Source of the DNA: Anthonomus grandis grandis
Taxonomy: Eukaryota > Arthropoda > Insecta > Coleoptera > Curculionidae
Assembly: GCF_022605725.1 (NCBI RefSeq)
Contig: NC_065555.1
Coordinates: 8,942,938-9,006,937 of the forward strand
Length of the DNA stretch: 64,000 nucleotides
Direction of reading: 5' to 3'
The notes beneath the pieces are model-generated. The model was not told the origin of the DNA, did no database searches, and worked only from the letters and a program-made list of their open reading frames with translations. The translations under genes and the position numbers were made by a program. Shown here piece after piece: positions 13,690 to 24,780 of the stretch. Position 1 is the first letter of the stretch. Every line of letters starts with the position of its first letter.

Positions 13690-14745
13690 ACTTTTCGGTC
13701 TCTTTGACTAGTCATTTTGACGACCTTGCGAACGTAAAGTGAGGTACAAATGTTACATCTACAATGACGTCGGTAAGACGTAAAGGCTAAAAGACGTCTT
13801 AAACGGAATTGAAAAAGATGTCTGGATGATGTCAAATATTTACGTAGGACGACGTTCAAAGACTATTTTATGTGTGTTAAAATGACCTTTAAGGACTTCT
13901 TAAATATTAAAAAAACGTCGTCATATACGTCAAACTTTTTTACTTAAATTCCAAATATATATTAATTTATTTGTAAGTATAGCAAAATAAAACAGACAAT
14001 CTTTGGTCAATTTTTTTTAATAAAACATTTAGTACAAAAATACTGACAACCTTTAATGTTAATAAAAGGAGGTGCGCCCAAAAAATATGCCATGTTTTCC
14101 CATAATTTTTTTAAAATCTATAAACAAGATTAGTTCAAGATGCCGTGCTGTAAACGCTGTTTAAAAGAAAACTTTTTTTATAGATAAACGGAATATATTT
14201 CGAGCGGACATTACCTCTTGAGAGAACGTTTACATTAAAAATAGAAGTAATTATTACATTTTTTATAAACAATAGAGTTTTTTACATACACTGATACGAC
14301 AAGTCTTTAAAACTGAATATTGTTCGTAAAGCATACTAATAGAAATTAATGATTCTATGTCTAGCTTAAAATTTAAATCCAAAGGCTGATTAAATCAACC
14401 AAAAACAAAACGTGAAAAGGATGATTCCCTTTACCAAATGGAGCTTATAAAGCTAATCTGCTGCTGCCAAAAGCACCAAAAAGTAAATTATCTTTAATTC
14501 ACAATATGGCTGTCCATGTCAAATAGATTGATGGAATTAAATAATAAAAAATACTCAATATTTAACTATGGTTAAAGAAAGTCATTTTAAAGACTGCAAA
14601 GTAGCCGTCATTGTGTGTAAAGAATATAAACAATTAACCTAAAATGACCAATCAGGACGATATAGAGACGTCTTTCACAGACGTCAAAGTAACGTTCGTG
14701 ACGTCGCTTAATGTCATTTGATGTCATATTGCTACCTAGGGTATG
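13690..14745. repeat. Region bounded by GACGTC-motif clusters, possible dead transposon
   Basis: Two clusters of ACGT/GACGTC words occur in otherwise CpG-poor DNA: at least eight in 13728-13940 and at least five in 14655-14715, including AGACGTC, AACGTTC and TGACGTC. About 700 bases of ordinary AT-rich sequence lie between. Clustered subterminal repeats flanking a body are typical of some DNA transposons such as hAT elements, but I can see no convincing terminal inverted repeats or target duplication. The interpretation is therefore tentative. Confidence 0.35.
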
Positions 14746-14949
14746 TTTTTTTTTCAAAAACCGTAATCTCGAGGCCGTTTTTAAATAAAATAAGAAACTC
14801 ACCACTGATAGTGTACGTATGTACATACGTTCTCAATATATATATAAAAAAAATAACTTCAATTAATTCCCCTGTAAACGTTCATCTGAAAAAGAGAAAA
14901 CCAGATCAGAAAACGTTTAATTTAAACTTATAGTTTTATTATTAACTTA

Positions 14950-15384
14950 ACGCGAAATATACAACTTCTAGCCACCGAAAACGGAGACCTACTACTAGAA
15001 GACCAAGAGATATCGAGAATGAGCGACCAGTTACCGGATTGTCGATCTCTTTTCGTGCATTTTCATTCTTGTTTTTAATCACAGCGTAAACTTTTAACAA
15101 AACGCACGCGACTTTCATCGCTCTTCGTTGGGTGCTTGGTCAATTAAGTCGCGAATTGTTAAGGATGGCCGTGACCGTGATTTGCTTTCGTGGGTTTTTC
15201 TAATATTTTTAAGTTGGCTTTTATAAAATCATTAAGTACAGTGAAATTTGTTTTTGCTTTTGTGTGTGCTTAATGTGAGGAATATCTTGATAAGTGTTTT
15301 TTACTAAGCCCAGGATATAGGTGAAATCTTAACCGAGATTCTTTTTTGAGAGTTTCATGTTTCTTCATATATACTGGGAATGAG
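14950..15384 (+). promoter_or_regulatory. Probable promoter and noncoding first exon ending in a splice donor
   Basis: This stretch is clearly richer in GC and CpG than its surroundings (GCGAAT, ACGCACGCGAC, TCGCGAATT) and ends with GGGAATGAG|GTATGT, a strong 5' splice site after base 15384. There is no long open frame, as expected for a 5' UTR exon. An ATG lies five bases before the donor (15380), leaving two bases of a codon. Joined to the acceptor at 43518 it would read on in frame into the second Thr/Lys-rich protein; joined to 32588 it would make a two-codon upstream ORF. The start site is not defined; no clear TATA box is present. Confidence 0.5.
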
Positions 15385-16420
15385 GTATGTTAATTTTTAG
15401 TTTCTCTTTTAATAAAACATCCAGTAGTTATTTAGACTTTTAAGTGATTTATACTTACCTCGCAATACAAAATATGTGCTTAAATTAATTTGGTTAGTGT
15501 AAACATTTGTTTGTAAAAAGCACAATTGCCTACTTAAAGTATATTTTACACAAGAATATCAGACAAAGTACGGTGTTAGTACGTACATACCTTTAGTGAA
15601 ACCGTGTTAAGAATATGTGACTTGTATACTTTATAGATGTAGTAAAATTAGGGTGCTGTTAAATTCCATGGAAACAATATGTCGCGCTACATACCATATG
15701 TGTAATAAATACCATGTGTCTAAAGATAATTATGTTTTTGAAAAAAATGATATGTCTTGTTTTGGGATGTAAGTTTTCAACAAGGATATGGATTATTATG
15801 ATACTGATGACGGAACTAAAATAGTAAAAAACTAAGAAAGAAGGAATTTTACTCCTAATGTAGAATACTTGTTATGTTGCTTCTATGGAATTGTCTAATA
15901 TATCTGTACGTAGGCAGATAATTTATAGAAAACAAGACCCCATACACAGAGAACAATACACATCTTCAGGAGTTTTCTTTATAAAAAATAACTTTTTGAT
16001 TTTTGAAAACCACAAGGAATATTTACACTTTGATTCGTTTTAGAGGTTAATCTCAATTCCTTATTTTTTTATCCTGTTTGTGTTTCCTAACTATTCTTAA
16101 ACCAGAGATTGGAGGAGGATCATATTTTATTACAATATTGATTTTCCTAGAAAAAATAAGAGTAATGAAATAAAACCACTTTCTCTTCTCTTCTTCTATA
16201 AAATCTTTTTTCTTTTCTTTATTAAAGTGTCTGGCTATATGAAATTGAAAAAGTGATGGGCTCTATTTTGACGATAATAATATAAAATAGTAATTAAAAT
16301 ATTTAAACAATATATTAAATAAAAACGCTCTTAAAAGATTAAAGATCTATTAAGATACTAAAGAATTGCAATTATTTGAGAATACTAATATTTTTTATGT
16401 ATTTGGTTTGGTGGACACAA
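15385..16420. other. AT-rich stretch, no gene seen
   Basis: If the donor at 15384 is real this is the start of a very long intron. No coding segment, repeat or RNA gene could be supported. Confidence 0.5.
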
Positions 16421-16428
16421 GAGCAAAT

Positions 16429-16490
16429 ATACTGGGTGGTGTGTCGCCGAGGTTTTCCTATGTTCCGCTCGGCGACGCACCACCCAGTAT
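16429..16490. repeat. GC-rich hairpin with 23-base arms
   Basis: ATACTGGGTGGTGTGTCGCC and its extension GAG form the left arm; after a 16-base loop comes the reverse complement ending CACCACCCAGTAT, with a single mismatch. The arm is strikingly GC-rich against ~25-30% GC flanks. No protein or RNA family is recognised. Confidence 0.85.
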
Positions 16491-16679
16491 AGCCAATATG
16501 CTACTAGGTATAAATATATGCATACTGCCTAGTCCAATTATTGACGTCTCTATTTATCCTTGTCAACAATAGAATGTAAATAAATAAAATTTAAAATAAT
16601 AAAAAAATAATGATAATAAATAAAGGGTTTTTTGACATGGATTTAAACCCTGGTGTATATAACTGATATGAATTTTAAA

Positions 16680-16740
16680 CTTTTTATACCCTGGCGATGG
16701 ACACCTGTGTTCGAAACATGTCGAGAATTTTAAAAACTGA
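16680..16740 (+). repeat. Hammerhead-like / retroelement-end motif
   Basis: CTGGCGA (16691) is followed by a small hairpin (GGACAC paired with GTGTTC) and then CGAAACATGTCGAG. The order CTGANGA, stem, GAAA, short stem, GTC is that of a type I hammerhead ribozyme. One core base differs (G for A in CTGA). Similar motifs recur elsewhere in the window. Confidence 0.35.
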
Positions 16741-17016
16741 ATAATTTTTAATTTATAGGTGGAGAAAGACTGTAGGATTTTCATTTTACCTTAATCTAGG
16801 ACTTCCACTATAGAAAATTTAAAGAAACTAGATCTCAAACTAATATTCGCTGTAACAGTTACTGAGAAAATCGATCTTGTAAACTGGTTGCTTCTTTAGG
16901 ATTTGCGCGTTTAACAGTACAAACAATTTTGAAAGGCAATAAATTTAACACTTTATATTTATTTAACAAAACTTGTCCAGCAGCTTCCTGAAGTCGATTT
17001 TGATAGAAGGCCTAAG

Positions 17017-17058
17017 CACAGATGTAAATAGCTCTGTGCGGAGCTATTTACATCTGTG
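17017..17058. repeat. Perfect 18-base-arm hairpin
   Basis: CACAGATGTAAATAGCTC is followed by a six-base loop (TGTGCG) and the exact reverse complement GAGCTATTTACATCTGTG. It lies just before the dead mariner-type transposase and may be a templated duplication at a repair junction. Confidence 0.9.
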
Positions 17059-17059
17059 G

Positions 17060-17590
17060 TCGGAGTTTCGTCAAATAACTTCTCATCAACATATAATCAA
17101 CAACGCAAATCTGTTATTTAACATTTATTTCCCGGATAAGTGTAATGTAATAATAGATAGTTATCGATATTGGAGTGATTCGAATCCACATTTGTTTCTC
17201 AGGTAAACTCGCAATATCCTGACAAAATAAATGCTTGTGTCAGCGTTATCAGAAATCATATTTTGAGACCTTTCTTTATTCCTGGAAACCTATCAGGTTA
17301 GATGTACTTCGACATGTGAGAAAATACAATAGAGCCACGAAATACTAAAATAATAGGAAACATATTTATTTCCAACAAGATGGTGTACCATCGCAATATG
17401 TGACTTTATTAGGACAGTTTTTGGACAACTATTTACCTAATCAGTAGATTGATAGGTGAGGCTCAATTAGCTCAGCTGCCGAAATCTCTAGACTTAATCC
17501 ATTGGATACTTCCTTGGGGAGCATTTGAAAAGAAAAGTTTTTAGTACGAAGTCAAATTCCACTCAAGATATGCGGGGGAAATAATAACTT
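17060..17590 (+). pseudogene. Degraded Tc1/mariner-superfamily transposase
   Basis: Plus-strand reading gives YRYWSDSNPHLFLR (compare the common 'xxhYWSDxNPHWxR' block), then IFRPFFIPGNLSG (compare 'iigPyFlpgxLtG'), then FQQDGVPSQYVTL with ASLDNYLPN-like and SLDLIHWILPWGAFEKKSF segments corresponding to the 'QQDGAPPHxa..vr..L...FP.rWIGR' and 'WPaRSPDLtPLDFFLWGhLK' region. Frameshifts and stops separate the blocks, so no functional protein is possible. Inverted ends were not identified. Confidence 0.75.
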
Positions 17591-17699
17591 AAGACATAGT
17601 TTCGAAAAAAATCTTCATTATTGCATGGGAGTAATAACATTTTCAGCACTTATGCAATGTTACCAAAAGAGAATGCAGAAATAGGAAAAAAACTCTTTA

Positions 17700-20600
17700 T
17701 AATATCTTACAAAAAATTAATTGTCTCTGATTTTGATAGGCACAAAACAATACTACTGTAAAGTAAGTCAATATTCAAAGTTTAATAAATGCAGATAATG
17801 TATATTAGAGAAAAAGGCAACAATATCGCAATGCCGCTCGATCGCATTGTTGATTTCACCGATACAAAGAATCTTTACCAGTGACATCGTCAAAAAATAT
17901 TTACATGATAAATATTTGTTAATAATAAATAGATTATGGTGTAAATTATATATAATATAACCTTTATAAACTCTTTTTTTATAGTACTTCATTACAGTAA
18001 AGGTACCTATCTAATGAAAAGCATTTTTATGGAAATTATAGTTATTTATGTAACAAGTTGTAAAATGATCATTTTTTTATGAATGGGAAAGTTGTCGCAT
18101 GCTCCCTAGGCGAATACGACAATTCCTATAAATTTAATTTTTAATCCAAAATTTAACACCAATAAGTTAAACTAACATTATTATATGTGTTAATATATAG
18201 CTAATTTTTTTTTTAATGTATGTACACTTGACAACAGAGAATCGATGAATATTTTTGTAAACAAATCACCCCTCTTACCCCTACGCACATGTTGACCTCA
18301 AACGAACTTGTTGTTTACTAATGCTTGTCTTTCAATGTTCTAAGATCAGAACATGGTTCAATTAACATGTAGACCTTCAGGGACAAATTATACACTTAAT
18401 AGTTATAAAATCACAGACACTAGTCCGCTTTTATGACCATTTTTATATCTGTCATTATTCTGCCTGTAAAAAGAAAATTTGCAGAACCAATCCAAAAGTA
18501 TAACTTAGAAAAATTGACTTCGTTTTAAGTTGCAGAGCTTTATTTTATTTCTTATGTAAAATTAAATATAATAATATAAGAAGCTAAGGAATTGTTTGTC
18601 TTGTACTTTGTACAGTACAGTAAGAAGAAAGGCTAATTGAACGAATACATTTTCTTACTCTTAAAAACAAGTTTTGAAACTAATATTTTATCTAATATAG
18701 GTATCATTTAGTAAACCTAGCATTTGAAAATTGTAAAAAATCCATGCAGCCTTTGTTTTTTGTCAGTCATTAGTGGTCTATGAGGAACGCTTAAAAACGA
18801 AAAAATGTCTGCAAAATAAAAAATTCTGGGGTCAACTATATTTTCCGGTAAATTTTTTTATAGATTCAATCAATAAACTTAAATTTCATTTTGCAGTATA
18901 TATGAATAGTGAAATCAAATATATATAATTGTTTAGAAGGTACGAAAAGGTCTCTTAAACGAAAAATTCCGGAATAAATAACATAATAATAAAAACATAT
19001 CTAGTTTTCCTCCACCACTTTATTTTAGCAGAGAGTACGCAATTATTTTAAACCAAAAAAATCAAAATTTACTGAAGATTATGCCTTATTTTTTATACCT
19101 TTTACCTAGGAAAAGTTTTATAAAAACTTCGTTTTCGTATTCACTACAGAAGTTGGCCCCTTTAGCGGCCATTCTAGTAACGTTCAAATAATGTCCGGCA
19201 TACAGCGGTTTAGCCGAGAGCCAACTTATATTATGCTTAAGATTGAATTTATATTATTCAGATTGAAATACTTTGTCAATCTTAATAACATAAATTCGTA
19301 ATTGTTGATATAGTGAATAACTCTTAGCTTTACTTAAATTGAACATACACTCAGTATTACTACCCATATATTATTCTTTTTATGTTAAAGTCAGTTAGCT
19401 TACTTTCAGTTAGAAATATAGTATTTCCTTTACCCAAGATAAACAACCCTCGGATAATTATATTCTCCCCTATAGTCTGGTTTTCGTCCTAGCTCAAGGC
19501 AACCATAAACGTTGTTACAAAGTTGTGACTAATGATTTAAAAAGCACAAGAGACCATAAATAATCCTCAGGCCTATTTAAGAAAATTTCCAACCTCTGTA
19601 AAGCAAAAATTAAATGCAGATTGTATGATATTTTAGTGGTATAAGGTTTTGAGATACTTAATAATTATACCTTTTCACATTTTGTTCGAGCAACATATTT
19701 TGTAATGCTTAAAACTTTTCAAAACTGTAAAATAAAACATAGTTTTTCCTAATTTTGCTTTATTTGTTTTTACCCGAAGTAGCGATTCCAAAGCAGGGTT
19801 AATACTTGCCAATTTTATAGAACATAAGAGCTGACTGTAAAATATAATTTAAGATTGAAGGGCATCTGAATGGCGGTTTATTTTTTGATGTGATGTAATT
19901 TTTACGGTTATGTGACCATCACTTCTTCATCAGACAATTATTCAGAAAACAAATAAAAAAACAAATAAAAATAAAGAGGTATTCTTGGTAATTTATGCCT
20001 GCTAATTTAATTGGAGAAAGCGAGAAAAATATTTTAGCCAAAAATTATCTTAATAAGGATATTTTTTTAATTATATTAATTACCATAATTTTCATTTATT
20101 GTCTAAGATGGCAGCATACGCAATAAAAAAATGCATTAAATCTCGAAAATATTTCTTAAAATTATTTTTTTAAAAAGAAAACTATTGACATAATTCAGGC
20201 CAAAGTAGGAAATATATTGAATTCCAACAAGTGTCCAGTGAATACCATAGTCAGAAATCACACCAGATTTTTCATAAAAAACGTCAATAGCGGATTCAAT
20301 ATTAAATTCGTAGGTTCGTTAGTTAATTAAATATAATAGTTTCTTATATTATGTGAACATACTTCGAATCTAAGCAAAAAAGAACTTTCTAAAATCCACT
20401 TTTTATTTTTTTCTTTAACATTTGACACACATATTTTCTTCATAAGATTTGTCTTATAAGTTGTATATGTCTTCATAAGAGTGATTACAAAATAAAACGT
20501 ATAAATGACCAATAAAGCTGCCTTACCTTCTTTCTAAATTATTCTTAGATGCCCATTTTTTTACCAACCGTTAATATTAATTTCATGGTGGTTTTTAATT

Positions 20601-23600
20601 AAGTCGATTGTATATAGTAAATACCTTAATCTTTAACGCTCATGCAATCATTATTTTAATTATATTCAAAAAGGCGACAATACAGTAAAACCATGAATGA
20701 TTTTTTGTCTTAGAAATAAAGGCTGAGAAAGGTTACTGACTTACCTGCCTGTTGAAGGTAGGTATGTGTTTCAGTTTATTCTCTTATTTTTTATGGAAAA
20801 AAGAATATGCAATATTCTATAATGGTGGTCAAAAGGCGATAATTTCCAACGAGTGTAAAGTCTAGGGTCCCATATATAAGATCACAAAATAATTAAGAAG
20901 CTTTGGAACAAATATTGTTTAATAACAGAAGAGATAAGTGTAAATAATTTATAAATTCTGACCTTCGCTACTAGGAGGCATAATTGCAATAAAATAGTGT
21001 TAAATAAAATAGGACATATTTGATTATTCTTTTTGATTTTAACGCTTATATTTTTAAAACCACCAAATTTTGATCTCTAGTTAATGGTAAATTTGTTGCA
21101 AACGTTTTTTTCTATAATCGTGCTTATTACAATGTCATGCATGCCACTAAGTTACGAATTTCATAACATCTAGTTTGAAATTAAACAGCTATTTTGAAAT
21201 TTACTAATCTAAGACACACAACTAGACGCTACGTTGGTGTAATAGCTCTTCTCTAATGAGTATCTCAATTTAAATTAAAAAATGCTCTATTGTTGAGCTA
21301 AGAAAAAATATTATAAAAAATAAATGATACATTACAAACAAAATAATATCAATAAAATAAAGTAAAACTAGACTGTAAAATTTAATAAAATAATAAGTAT
21401 AAAAATAAACAACAAGAATTCGAGTAGAAGGTATTTATATATATAAAAATTGTTCAACATATATATAGGAAAATTAATTTTATCTTAACTACATCATTAG
21501 TTTAACATTAGGAAAAGTTAAATGATGAATCACATCCTATCACTATAAAACTTCTCAAGGGAATAATTGACGATTACTTTCTGAATTTTTAATTTTCAGA
21601 GGTTCATGGTTATACATTTTTTCTATTCATAAATAATTGAATTTTTATTAAGTTGATTCTTGGAATGAGCAATCCTAAACTGGTACTGTAAAATGTTGCT
21701 GCTGTTGCTTTTTTATTGACATCCTTTGTTTTTTACACAGAAATAAAAATCCCAGATTTTTATTAAGGGTCCTGTTTAAAGTATTTTTGGGACAACGTCT
21801 AGACTTTAAATTTCACTGAAATGTTCATGCGGATATTGCTAAACTGGAAACAATATTTTTGCTAAGGGGGTTAGCTAACTGTGCTTCGTCAGTGATTCTT
21901 AAGTAGGGTAACTATTTGCTATGCAGTTATTTAGTATCAGTGGATTTATAGAATTGTTGCTTGGGACCAGAGCCCATGGGGTATGACAGTATTTGAAACG
22001 CAACGTAAAGAATTCACAATAGTTGCTGCTTTCACATAGATGTAGATCGGGTGGTAGACCTGCTTTTGTTCTCTGAAGGTTCTTCCGTCCATCTTCATCA
22101 CCATATTGATTTCATAATATCACCTTCCTAAATTGTTAATTAATATTGTCTCATAAAGGGCCAATATTATGCTAAGTTAAAAATATACAGAGCGGTAATA
22201 AAGAATGTACGCAAACTTTAACCGACGAGTTCTTGGCTAATTGCAAAATGGAATATTCATATGAACCTTGTTCCGCAGCTTTTGTTCTGAGCTTGTTTAG
22301 ATTTTTTAGGAAATCCGTAGTTAGAGCTTATGCTTTGTTAGCAACCTATTTATACCATTAAAAGAATTTAAATGGCCTTTATCAAAAAAATTTTGGGAGA
22401 AAGCTTATGGCTTTTTATATTCGAAATTTCTAATTCGTTTAAAATCGATGAGTACTGTTTATAACTTTTACAAAGTTTAACGTCCCTAGTGTGAAAAAGA
22501 AAAAAAGTGTCGCAGGTTTAACCCCTCAAATAGAACTGGTTTTATTTCAGAAGAACTGCTGATATTTCAGCCTTTATTTAGACCATCTTCAAAACTATTT
22601 CTTTTTAAATCAGTCAATGATGAAATAAGCAAATATTATGAAATGTTGCGCTGTTCATTTAAGGTATACCACAATTTAAGGGACCAAACAAAACAGCTCG
22701 TAAATACACTCATCGACGACTAATGAACGACTTTAACGTTTTTTATTCTCGACAATCTTCTAGATCATCTTGATCAGTTTCCAAATTTAACATAAATTTC
22801 GCTTTTCTTTGTTTTTCGAATGCTTTTTGAAGGATTACTATAGCGTATAAAAATAATTGTCAAAATTCAGTAATTACTGCAAATAAACAAATAATTCTTC
22901 TCAAAAAACAAATTGTAGAAATAATTCATTATTGTAACGTGATCAATTTAATGACTATATGGTCATAGGACATGCTTACTGACTTACGTTAAAATATCAT
23001 TGAAAAGACCTTGCACTAATCTTGTAATGTTTTTGTCCTTGTATGAATCTTTGTAAAATTTTCGACATTTTCGAATTAACACCCAAAAATTTAGGGTTCC
23101 AAATAAACCCACTTACTCCCTACAAACCATCCCTAAGAAAGACAAAGCTGATTAAATCACCTGGGAGCATCAAATTTATTAGCTTATTTTTGGGTAAAAT
23201 ATTACAAACCAGGATTCACCTAGTTCGATTATTTCCTTTTTAATAAATAATATATACCTGGCTATAAAAATACAATCTCTCCCATCCACTAGACCCAAGA
23301 AGCTATTCTAATGCAAATTTCTTTTTTAGCAAGTGAATAATTAAAAGACATGCACAAATGATCGCAGATACTGCAAGTTTCTTCTTTTTACCATATCACG
23401 ATGAATGACAAAAAAAACGAATATAACGGCAAAAAAATGATAACTTGTAAACCTGGTTTCATCACAGCTTATGCATATTTTTGGCTTGTTAACTGTTCAT
23501 ATAACCAGTTTTCCTTTTATAAAGCTTACAAAACAATTTATTACGAATTCAGTCCAAAAGAACTAGAATTTAGGGCGCCAATGGTAACAGGAATCAGAAG

Positions 23601-24000
23601 TGAAAACTTATTACTTTAACTCTTAGAATTAACAACTAACTAATTTAATTCCTTATAGGTCGCATATTAAAAAATCTGTAGTTTATATATTGCAAATCCA
23701 TTTTCTTCTTGGTTTTTACTTTCTATGTCAAGAATTTAGAAAACACGGATCACCTGAATTTTTTTGTTAGAAATAATAAAAATTAAAAATTCGGAAATAT
23801 CAAAGATAAAATAGCGAAATACACAAGAGACGGGATAGGAAAGAAATGACAACTGACAAGGGTAAAGTTTGGTAATTTGGTAGATTGATAGAGATAAAGA
23901 CTGATAACAAACGTTGAATTGTCGCCATAGAATTGAACATTAAAATTAAGTCTCTTTACGACATCAAATCGATTTTAAAAGAACGTTTTAATTAACAACT
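17700..24000. other. Long AT-rich gene-poor region
   Basis: No open frame longer than about 75 residues, no domain, no tRNA and no clear transposon ends were found over 6 kb. A CTGATGA-containing retroelement-end-like motif lies at 19912-19933 on the minus strand. The remainder is unassigned and could be intron. Confidence 0.5.
19905..19940 (-). repeat. Hammerhead-like / retroelement-end motif
   Basis: On the minus strand, CTGATGA (19933-19927) is followed by a hairpin GTGATGGTCAC and then AACCGTAAA, where an active hammerhead would have CGAAAC. It keeps the first half of the core exactly and has lost the second half. Confidence 0.35.
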
Positions 24001-24001
24001 T

Positions 24002-24228
24002 TATAAAATCTAAAGGGGACTACACAAAGTCTGGGTCTCAAAAAAATTTATTAATTGAAAAAGTCGGTTAGACGTGTTCCACCTGAAACCATGTTGTAGA
24101 GCTTGTAGCCCTAAGATTTTTAAGGTCTGCTGATTCTCTTAGGAGCGAAATACGTGTAACCGACTTTTTGAATTATTAAATTTTTTGAGGCCGAGATTTT
24201 GTGCAGACTCTTTAAATTTTAGAATCTA
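24002..24228. mobile_element. Short palindromic MITE-like element
   Basis: The left end, with TACACAAAGTCTGGGTCTCA and then AAAAAGTCGGTTAGACGTGTT, is repeated in inverted orientation at the right end, with AAATACGTGTAACCGACTTT then TGAGGCCGAGATTTTGTGCA. Arms of about 80 bases (roughly 80-85% identical) surround a ~65-base centre. It has no coding capacity. The right arm includes the motif CTC-TTAG-GAG-CGAAATACGTGT shared with other loci here. Confidence 0.75.
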
Positions 24229-24465
24229 GGTCTCTTTGAGAAATTGGACAACTTCTTTCAATTTAACTTTATGCTTAAATCCTCCCTGACCAAATGATTT
24301 TACATAGGACTGTAAGATACTAATTTTTATAAAATTAAATGAAAGAACTGACAATGTAACCTTCATGGTTTTTATTTTTCTTATCGCAATTATTATTTAA
24401 AAACAAATTTACACATATGTACATAAATATCTTAAGCTAAAATATATTATAATAAAGTATTAAAT

Positions 24466-24680
24466 TAAACGGGGCATCATTGGCGTTCCAGGTGTCGTCA
24501 GCTGATATGGGTACCGCTACGTTACCGTCCGCATCGAGAGCTTTAACCTGCAGCAGGGGCCTTCCAGCAGTATCGACCACTCCGTCAGCAGAAGTTCTTC
24601 TGGTTCATCGTAGAGTGTTACAGTGCGCGATTTGTGATCGATTTATTTTTCGGCACCAGCACCACAATTATAAAATAGGT
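24466..24680. other. GC-rich exon-like island, unidentified
   Basis: About 215 bases of roughly 50% GC stand out in AT-rich DNA. On the plus strand an open frame (24480-24770) crosses it, and a perfect donor, ATAG|GTAAGT, lies at 24678. On the minus strand the frame DTAGRPLLQVKALDADGNVA followed by VPISADDTWNANDAPF looks more protein-like, ends at a stop near 24445 and is followed by an AATAAA. The minus frame has an upstream stop and no good acceptor. It could be a lone exon, a fragment of a processed cellular mRNA, or coding DNA from a transposon. I do not recognise the product. Confidence 0.35.
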
Positions 24681-24780
24681 AAGTTAAAAACAAATGAAAA
24701 AAAAATCGTTTCAGAAAATTTAAGCATGATAGGAGGAAAAGGAGATTGCTACAATAACTGTAAAAAGTAAATATTGTTAG

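Noticed and set aside
17455..17485. GGCTCAATTAGCTCAGC, tRNA-like D-arm sequence
   Set aside because: It lies inside the mariner transposase relic at the expected protein block, and no matching T-arm or acceptor stem is present.
24480..24770. 96-residue plus-strand frame over the GC-rich island as a real gene
   Set aside because: The composition looks like a frame antisense to protein-like minus-strand sequence, and the 5' splice context is weak; kept only as an unresolved island.
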